A stretch of 64,000 nucleotides of DNA from contig JAFLDV010000012.1 of assembly GCA_017302255.1 (NCBI GenBank), positions 1 through 64,000 of the forward strand, in the 5' to 3' direction. The first letter of the stretch is position 1, and every line of letters starts with the position of its first letter. This document shows positions 28,959 through 34,137 of this stretch, one piece after another. Made by a program: the position numbers and the translations under genes. Below the pieces are notes generated by a model that was not told where the DNA came from, did no database searches, and saw nothing but the letters and a program-made list of their open reading frames with translations. Source of the DNA: Gammaproteobacteria bacterium (GTDB lineage: Bacteria > Pseudomonadota > Gammaproteobacteria > Enterobacterales > Alteromonadaceae).

Positions 28959-29918
28959 ATGAAACATTGGGAACACTATTGGCAAACAGCCCAAAGCCTA
29001 AATAGCTTTGTCGATAAGCATTCAGATGGTTATAAAGACGAAATTGACAACTTCTGGAAGGCCACCTTTAACGCCCTAAACGAGAAGCAAAGAGTATTAG
29101 ACATAGCAACTGGAAATGGTGCTCTGGCATTTGCAGTTCAACAATACTCAGATCAACATGACCTTTCATTGACTGTGTGTGCCAGCGATGCTGCTGCAAT
29201 AAACCCAGTAATACATTTCTCAAATAAAACTGAACTGCTTTTTACATTAAAAAAAATTAGTTTTTTCCCTCTGGCCCGGACTGAAACGCTACCGTTTTCG
29301 GCAGGAAGTTTTGATTTATTGATGAGTCAGTTTGGCTTTGAATATTCTGATCAAGAACTTGCTTTTACTGAAGTTAATAGAGTGTTAATGTCTGGTGGCC
29401 GTTTTGTCGCTCTGGTTCACCATGCTGACTCGTTTATTTCAGTAGATTCAGACAATAGCCTTCAGCTGCTGCATTATGTACTTGATCAGAAACACTTAGT
29501 GGCAGAGGCAATTAAAGCTCTTGAATATGCGGAGCAGCAAATGGCTTTGGGAGTTCAACTCAAAGCTGATCTGGTGTTTCAGCAGATGAATTCTGCATTG
29601 ATTCTAGCCTTTCAGGACTTTCGACAACACTGTATAGCACAGCAAAATGAGGCCTGGTATAACGCCTTTGCTGAGGAGTTTGTACCTGCGTTATTAGAGC
29701 TTCGCTCTGGCTGCGCTTGTAAAATGAAAAATTTTGAATATTCTTTGCAAAGTCACCAGCAACGCTTGATTGAACAAAATAGATGTCGTTGGTCAGTATC
29801 TGAAGTGAATCAAATCATAAGTTTGGTTTGTCCATCTCTATGGCTCGAGGTTGATATTAAACCTTTTTATACAGCTGAAGGGCTATATAGCTGGCAGCTA
29901 TCAATGGTCAAAAGATAG
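28959..29918 (+). CDS. SAM-dependent class I methyltransferase
   Basis: 319-residue protein. Motif I VLDIATGNGALAFA (residues ~47-60) binds SAM; ASDAAAINP is the acidic loop after strand 2, and SAGSFDLLMSQFGFEYSDQELAFTEVNRVLMSGGRFVAL is the usual motif IV to VI core. Residues after ~160 are helical and not recognised, so the target is unknown. No good ribosome site precedes the ATG, and the left side is transposon debris; low expression or acquisition by transfer is possible. Intact. Confidence 0.83.
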   Translation: MKHWEHYWQTAQSLNSFVDKHSDGYKDEIDNFWKATFNALNEKQRVLDIATGNGALAFAVQQYSDQHDLSLTVCASDAAAINPVIHFSNKTELLFTLKKISFFPLARTETLPFSAGSFDLLMSQFGFEYSDQELAFTEVNRVLMSGGRFVALVHHADSFISVDSDNSLQLLHYVLDQKHLVAEAIKALEYAEQQMALGVQLKADLVFQQMNSALILAFQDFRQHCIAQQNEAWYNAFAEEFVPALLELRSGCACKMKNFEYSLQSHQQRLIEQNRCRWSVSEVNQIISLVCPSLWLEVDIKPFYTAEGLYSWQLSMVKR

Positions 29919-30075
29919 GGCAACGAAGGTCGAAAGTCGGAGTAAGAGGCGCTTCTTAGGATTGGATTTTTTGATCGACTCCGCAGAATAAATGAGTCAT
30001 ATACTCAAATAGTTCGCTCAGGCTGAGCAACTTTACTTAGTTGAATTATACGCACCAGCCGGGAGCCATTCTGCA

Positions 30076-30534
30076 ATGCTAATGAGGTTTCGCACTGGTG
30101 AGACTGCGGCTTTGGGAAATAAGCATTTAGACTTTGGTCAGGCCTGGTTGCAGCAACGTATTGCTAGCCTGTCAGATCATCCGCATGCTCATGCTGAGCC
30201 TCTGGCGGTGATTAGATATCAAAGCGGCGAAGAGTATAAGCTGCATGGCGATTATCTTCCTGAGAATTCGGCGTTGACCGCAGCTGATTTTGGTGGGCAA
30301 AGGGTGCAGACAGTATTGGTATATCTGAATGATGATTTTGTTGGGGGCGCCACGCATTTCCCACATTTACAATTGTCAGTACAACCAAAAGCTGGTTATG
30401 CGCTGATTTTCAGCAACACTGATAGCGACCACACGCCAAATACCCGCAGTCTGCATGCCGGAACTCCGGTAGAAAGCGGTGAAAAATGGTTAGCGTCAAA
30501 ATGGATCCGAGCATTACCGATCCAAGGCCGTTAA
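30076..30534 (+). CDS. 2OG-Fe(II) oxygenase (prolyl 4-hydroxylase type), likely 5'-truncated
   Basis: 152 residues containing the double-stranded beta helix core: EPLAVIRYQSGEEYKLHGDYL holds the HxD iron ligands, VQTVLVYLNDDFVGGATHFP the middle strands, and SLHAGTPVESGEKW the distal His, with the 2OG-binding Lys in KWLASKWIR. So iron and cosubstrate residues are complete. The N-terminus begins inside the domain (FRTGETAALG aligns with the family's usual RTS segment); similarity seems to continue about 20 codons upstream until a TAG, so the original start may be lost. GGGAG precedes ATG 30076. Confidence 0.75.
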   Translation: MLMRFRTGETAALGNKHLDFGQAWLQQRIASLSDHPHAHAEPLAVIRYQSGEEYKLHGDYLPENSALTAADFGGQRVQTVLVYLNDDFVGGATHFPHLQLSVQPKAGYALIFSNTDSDHTPNTRSLHAGTPVESGEKWLASKWIRALPIQGR

Positions 30535-30575
30535 GCATAAAAACTAAAGCTACTTATAATTTTTAATAAGTAATG

Positions 30576-30605
30576 CGGCCGACAAATTTGTCGGCCGAAC
30601 TTTTT
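30576..30605 (+). terminator. Terminator after the 2OG oxygenase
   Basis: 22-base perfect palindrome CGGCCGACAAATTTGTCGGCCG followed by AACTTTTT. Lies between the oxygenase and the 3' end of the convergent DksA-like gene, and may serve both. Confidence 0.8.
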
Positions 30606-30629
30606 GGAAGCAATGCAACGCTTCTGAAG

Positions 30630-31010
30630 TTAATGCCGGTGAGCCGGTTGTTTTTGCTCGACATGAACTTTTTCGCAAGCCGCGCAGCGTTGACGCGCCG
30701 GATCTGCCATCAGTAGTTCTCGTTCAATTCGGCTTTCGCAATCGGAACACAAACCATATAAGCCCATATCCATTTGGCTTAATGCCGCTTGGACTAATTC
30801 CAATCTGCGGCTTCTGTTCTCAAGTTCAGGCGTTAGCCAACTCCGTAACAGTTCCGGCCAATGCGAGAGCGGTTGGTGCTCGAGTTGAATGCGCAACTTG
30901 CCGTATTCATCCGAGTGGTCAATTTGCAAATAGCTGAAAATTTCAGTGCGCAACAACTGCAGTTCTTCGAGCAACTGCGCGCGCAATATTGGTGTAATCG
31001 ATTGGGGCAT
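30630..31010 (-). CDS. DksA/TraR-type zinc-finger protein
   Basis: 126 residues. N-terminal half is a helical hairpin; the C-terminal C4 zinc finger has CSDCESRIERELLM then RQRCAACEKVH, in the DksA/TraR pattern (two CxxC pairs). The coiled-coil tip residues needed for RNA polymerase secondary-channel action cannot be judged by eye. A GAGG box precedes ATG 31010; an upstream in-frame start at 31070 is less likely. It is divergent from the hvfABC-like cassette, with an FNR-like site in the shared region. It could regulate RNA polymerase or merely be a small stress protein. Confidence 0.83.
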   Translation of the reverse strand: MPQSITPILRAQLLEELQLLRTEIFSYLQIDHSDEYGKLRIQLEHQPLSHWPELLRSWLTPELENRSRRLELVQAALSQMDMGLYGLCSDCESRIERELLMADPARQRCAACEKVHVEQKQPAHRH

Positions 31011-31073
31011 AACGACCTCAGATGCGACGAATGAAACTTTAAGATGCTTAATTGTCGCAAGGCTTTGCAATTG

Positions 31074-31092
31074 TTGATCTGATTCAGATCAA
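31074..31092. promoter_or_regulatory. Perfect 19-bp palindrome containing an FNR/ANR-like box
   Basis: TTGATCTGATTCAGATCAA is a perfect inverted repeat around one central base. Within it, CTGAT-TCAG-ATCAA (31079-31092) matches the FNR consensus TTGAT-N4-ATCAA at nine of ten fixed bases. Its centre is about 75 bases upstream of the DksA-like start codon and about 255 upstream of hvfA, so the DksA-like gene is the more likely target. Confidence 0.5.
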
Positions 31093-31339
31093 ATGCTGAT
31101 GCCATTATTGGAAAAAACATTAAAATTTATGTGGATTTAGTAATGTTTGAACTTTGTACGCTGCAGGTTCAGCGAAAACCTCTTTGTTTAATGCCGATGA
31201 TTGTGCTGAAATGCGCTCAGGTTAATTTCGAACTAGTTGCATTTAATTGCTATTTTGAGCGGAAGCCAAGATTTAACCGAAGAAAGTTGAAAGAAAATAG
31301 CCACTGCCAAGGTCTTTATCCCAGTACAAGGAAATTTCT

Positions 31340-31738
31340 ATGAATTCATCATCTAAGAAAAACTCATTTCGTTTAAGCGCGCTGGTGATCGGTGCTTTGG
31401 CGTCGCAAGCAGCAGTCGCTCAAGGTTTTAGTGCAGTAGAGTTAAGCTCTGGTTATCAACTGCCAGCATCAGCGGATCCGGTAAAGACTGATGGCAAAAC
31501 CACAGCTCCGGTGTCTGAGCAAAAAGCCACCGAACACAAGTGCGGCGAAGGCAAATGCGGTGAAGGCAAATGCGGCGAAGGCAAGTGCGGTGAAGGCAAG
31601 TGCGGCGAAGGCAAGTGCGGCGAAGGCAAGTGCGGTGAAGGCAAGTGCGGCGAAGGCAAATGCGGTGAAGCAACACCAATTGATGCGAAAACCGAAGTCA
31701 AATCAACAAAAGAAGCCAAGTGTGGCGGGATGATCTGA
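31340..31738 (+). CDS. hvfA: HvfA/oxazolin-type RiPP precursor with EGKCG repeats
   Basis: 132-residue secreted precursor peptide. Signal peptide with cleavage probably after AAVA (residue 27), then the conserved leader-like FSAVELSSGYQLP, a polar spacer, and a repeat core. Cysteines fall every five residues (68, 73 ... 108; nine in all), eight of them in exact EGKCG units. An extra Cys is at 128 in the tail AKCGGMI. In nontypeable Haemophilus, MNIO enzyme HvfB with HvfC converts EGKCG cysteines of HvfA to oxazolone/thioamide pairs that bind copper; the same role here is inference. AAGGAA at 31328 precedes ATG. First gene of a three-gene unit. Confidence 0.88.
   Translation: MNSSSKKNSFRLSALVIGALASQAAVAQGFSAVELSSGYQLPASADPVKTDGKTTAPVSEQKATEHKCGEGKCGEGKCGEGKCGEGKCGEGKCGEGKCGEGKCGEGKCGEATPIDAKTEVKSTKEAKCGGMI
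31541..31669 (+). repeat. 15-bp tandem repeats coding for EGKCG units
   Basis: Nearly nine tandem 15-base units TGC-GGY-GAA-GGC-AAR inside hvfA. The only differences are synonymous: the Gly codon order is GGC, GGT, GGC, GGT, GGC, GGC, GGT, GGC, GGT, and the Lys codon is AAA at the edges and AAG in the middle. The alternating GGC/GGT pattern suggests growth by duplication of 30-base pairs, so copy number may vary between strains without breaking the frame. Confidence 0.95.
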
Positions 31739-31739
31739 A

Positions 31740-32570
31740 ATGCAATTAACTGGGGCAGGGTTGGGACTTCGTCGGGAACTAGCGGATAGTCTGCTTACTA
31801 CCGACGTCGATGACATTCATTTTCTTGAAGTAGCCCCAGAGAATTGGCTGCCATTCGGCGGTGCTTTAGCCAAAAAATTTCGAGCAATCACCGAGAGATA
31901 TCCAGTAATTTGTCATGGGCTATCGTTGTCTTTGGGAAGTCCAGATCCACTTGATGTGGAGTTTGTCAAAGCGCTCAAACAGTTTTTCCGAACGCATAAC
32001 ATCAGTATTTATAGCGAGCATCTGAGTTACTGTTCCGGCGGTGGCCATCTGTATGATTTGATGCCGATCCCCTTTACTGCGGCGGCAGCGAAATATACCG
32101 CGGCGAGGATCCGGCAGGTACAAGATCTGTTAGAGCAACAACTGGTGATTGAAAACATCTCCTACTATGCCGCGCCAGGGCAGGAGATGTCTGAGCTGGA
32201 ATTCACTCTGGAAGTATTGCAACAGGCCGACTGTGGCTTGTTGCTCGACGTGAATAATGTCTATGTGAATTCGGTTAATCATCAATATGATGCCAAGGCC
32301 TTTATCGAGGCGTTGCCATCTAAGCGCATCGTTTATGGCCATATTGCCGGCCACTATCAACAGTCGCCCGATTTATTGATTGATACCCATGGCAGTGATG
32401 TCATAGATCCGGTTTGGCAGTTGTTGGCTTTTGCTTACCAGCAGCATGGGGTTTTTCCGACTTTACTTGAGCGTGATTTTAATCTGCCAGCGTTGGCTGA
32501 TTTACGCCAAGAAGTACAAACAATCCTAAGAATTCAACAACAGAACCAGCGGTTTGGGGTTGCGGTATGA
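31740..32570 (+). CDS. hvfB: MNIO (DUF692) multinuclear iron peptide-modifying enzyme HvfB
   Basis: 276-residue TIM-barrel iron enzyme. Metal ligands of the family are all visible: LEVAPENW, CHGLSLSLG, YSEHLSY, IENISYY, LLLDVNNVYVN, YGHIAGH, DTHGSD and LLERDF, one per barrel strand end. Known members oxidise cysteines of precursor peptides with O2 to oxazolone/thioamide or related groups. The ATG lies one base after the hvfA stop, and the stop overlaps hvfC, so all three are one transcript. Precursor identity is clear from the adjacent EGKCG-repeat gene. Confidence 0.92.
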   Translation: MQLTGAGLGLRRELADSLLTTDVDDIHFLEVAPENWLPFGGALAKKFRAITERYPVICHGLSLSLGSPDPLDVEFVKALKQFFRTHNISIYSEHLSYCSGGGHLYDLMPIPFTAAAAKYTAARIRQVQDLLEQQLVIENISYYAAPGQEMSELEFTLEVLQQADCGLLLDVNNVYVNSVNHQYDAKAFIEALPSKRIVYGHIAGHYQQSPDLLIDTHGSDVIDPVWQLLAFAYQQHGVFPTLLERDFNLPALADLRQEVQTILRIQQQNQRFGVAV

Positions 32571-33298
32571 GTGATTTTCGCGCAAACCAATTGGCTTTTA
32601 TTGCGGCGATCCGCTCGCCGGATCAACAGATCCCCGCTGATGTCGCTCCAGAGCGGATGGCGGTTTATCGCGAGTTGTTTTTTAATAACATCCAAAACTT
32701 CGTTAACAGTGCTTTTCCGGTGCTGCGCAGTATTTTGCCAGCTTCGCTTTGGCAGCAAAATTTGCGGAAGTTTTTTGCAGAAGCCACGCTAACTAGCCCT
32801 TATTTTCTCAACATCGCAGAAAGTTACTTAGACTGGCTGTCGAATGAACCGCAGTCGTTGCCCTTTGCAGTGGAATTGGCGCATTACGAATGGGCTGAAC
32901 TCTATGTGGCAACCTTGCCATGTCCATTGTTAGAACCCTTTGATTTAACGGGACCTTTGCAATTGGCGGATTGCGCTTTGGTGTTGAGCTATCAATTTCC
33001 AGTGCATCAAATAAGTCCAGATTACCAACCAATTGACCCGACCTCGGACGGTTGTTATTTGCTGGTCTATCGCAATATCGACGACCAAGTTCGGTTTATT
33101 GCACTCAATCAATTAACTGCAGCCTTACTTACTTTGCTTAGTGAAAGACCAGGTTTGGACTTTTCCGAGTTAACCCAACAATTTTCTGAGCTGTTACCGC
33201 AGTTAGCTGGGGTCGAGTGGTTAGCACAGGCCCGCAGTCTTTGCTTTGATCTAGCGCAAAAAGGCGTCATTCAACCTTCACAAATTGCTGAAAAATGA
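32567..33298 (+). CDS. hvfC: DUF2063 MNIO partner protein HvfC
   Basis: 243 residues. The N-terminal ~90 residues are DUF2063 (FRANQLAFIAAIRSP, RMAVYRELFFNNIQNFVNSAFPVLRSIL, FFAEATLTSPYFLNIAESYLDWL). A C-terminal domain from about residue 150 (GCYLLVYRNIDDQVRFIALNQLTAALLTLL) has a winged-helix-like pattern, consistent with the precursor-recognition role shown for such partners. The start overlaps hvfB by four bases (ATGA). Acts in the cytoplasm, presenting HvfA to HvfB (established for the family; inferred here). Confidence 0.9.
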   Translation: MSDFRANQLAFIAAIRSPDQQIPADVAPERMAVYRELFFNNIQNFVNSAFPVLRSILPASLWQQNLRKFFAEATLTSPYFLNIAESYLDWLSNEPQSLPFAVELAHYEWAELYVATLPCPLLEPFDLTGPLQLADCALVLSYQFPVHQISPDYQPIDPTSDGCYLLVYRNIDDQVRFIALNQLTAALLTLLSERPGLDFSELTQQFSELLPQLAGVEWLAQARSLCFDLAQKGVIQPSQIAEK

Positions 33299-33338
33299 CT
33301 ATGATGTCGATCCCTTATTTTTGCGTTGGAACACTGGC

Positions 33339-33458
33339 ATGGCCGATGAGAATTTTAAAGAATCCTTTAATGTATTCCAGTTATTGGGTTTTGTAGTAGT
33401 ATTCGTTTCCCTGTTGTGCCTGCCTCCAATTGTGACCTGGTCTCGTATCCTCGGTTAA
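33339..33458 (+). CDS. Small single-span membrane protein, unassigned
   Basis: 39 codons: a polar start MADENFKESFNVFQ, a hydrophobic stretch LLGFVVVFVSLLCLPP (one membrane helix) and a short basic end TWSRILG. It begins 40 bases after hvfC and ends 18 bases before a strong terminator, so it fits as the last gene of the hvf transcript. The ribosome site is weak (TTGGAA, 9 bases before). I recognise no family. The clear amphipathic layout argues for a real gene, but length alone leaves doubt. Confidence 0.55.
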   Translation: MADENFKESFNVFQLLGFVVVFVSLLCLPPIVTWSRILG

Positions 33459-33476
33459 GCAATTGTCGGCATGAAC

Positions 33477-33503
33477 AAAAACCGCCTTTTGGCGGTTTTT
33501 TTG
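33477..33503 (+). terminator. Terminator ending the hvf unit
   Basis: AAAAACCGCC - TTTT - GGCGGTTTTTTT: a 10-base-pair stem with seven trailing T. It separates the RiPP cassette from apt. Confidence 0.93.
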
Positions 33504-33533
33504 TCAGTATTAAAGTAACTTGAGCAAACTCTT

Positions 33534-34082
33534 ATGAAACAACAAGAATTGACGGCGTTATTAGCGCAAGTCATTAAGGCTGTTCCGGATTATCCGAAAC
33601 CAGGTATTTTGTTCCGCGATGTCACCAGTCTGATGCAAGACGGTGCCGCTTTCGCTGCGGTGATTGATCACCTAAAGGCGCATTATGCCGGTCAAGGTAT
33701 TACCAAAATCGTCGGTACTGAATCTCGCGGCTTTATTTTTGGCGCGCCACTGGCTTATGCATTAGGTGTGTCTTTTGTGCCTGTTCGTAAACCGCGGAAG
33801 TTACCACGTGCCGTGATCAGCGAAAGCTACCAACTGGAGTACGGCGAAGATACGCTAGAAATCCACGTTGATGCGATTACTGCAGAAGATAAAGTCCTGT
33901 TAGTTGACGATTTATTGGCAACTGGTGGTACTATTGATGCAACAACCAAACTGGTTCGTCGTTTAGGCGGTCAGGTGGCTGATGCAACCTTTATCGTTAA
34001 CTTGCCAGATCTTGGCGGCGATAAGCGTTTGGCGGCTTTAGGTCTGAAGGTTTATAGCCTGATAGATTTCGCCGGTCATTAA
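33534..34082 (+). CDS. apt: Adenine phosphoribosyltransferase
   Basis: Salvages adenine to AMP using PRPP. 182 residues, type I phosphoribosyltransferase fold; N-terminal [33 protein letters not shown], and the PRPP-binding loop [16 protein letters not shown] are diagnostic. Starts at ATG 33534. It precedes dnaX by 55 bases, the common gammaproteobacterial order apt-dnaX-ybaB-recR-htpG-adk. Confidence 0.96.
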   Translation: MKQQELTALLAQVIKAVPDYPKPGILFRDVTSLMQDGAAFAAVIDHLKAHYAGQGITKIVGTESRGFIFGAPLAYALGVSFVPVRKPRKLPRAVISESYQLEYGEDTLEIHVDAITAEDKVLLVDDLLATGGTIDATTKLVRRLGGQVADATFIVNLPDLGGDKRLAALGLKVYSLIDFAGH

Positions 34083-34137
34083 TCAGCTGCTAAACCCAAT
34101 GCCTAACTGCGACAGAAAGGCATTGAAAGGTGAACAG

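Noticed and set aside
31541..31669. Regular short repeats, possible CRISPR array
   Set aside because: Units are 15 bases with no spacers, in frame, and encode EGKCG; no cas genes.
31428..31719. Two open frames on the minus strand across the EGKCG repeats (Pro-His-Leu and Arg-Arg-Thr repeats)
   Set aside because: Open only because of the repetitive codons of hvfA; no ribosome site, and the plus strand has a signal peptide and operon context.
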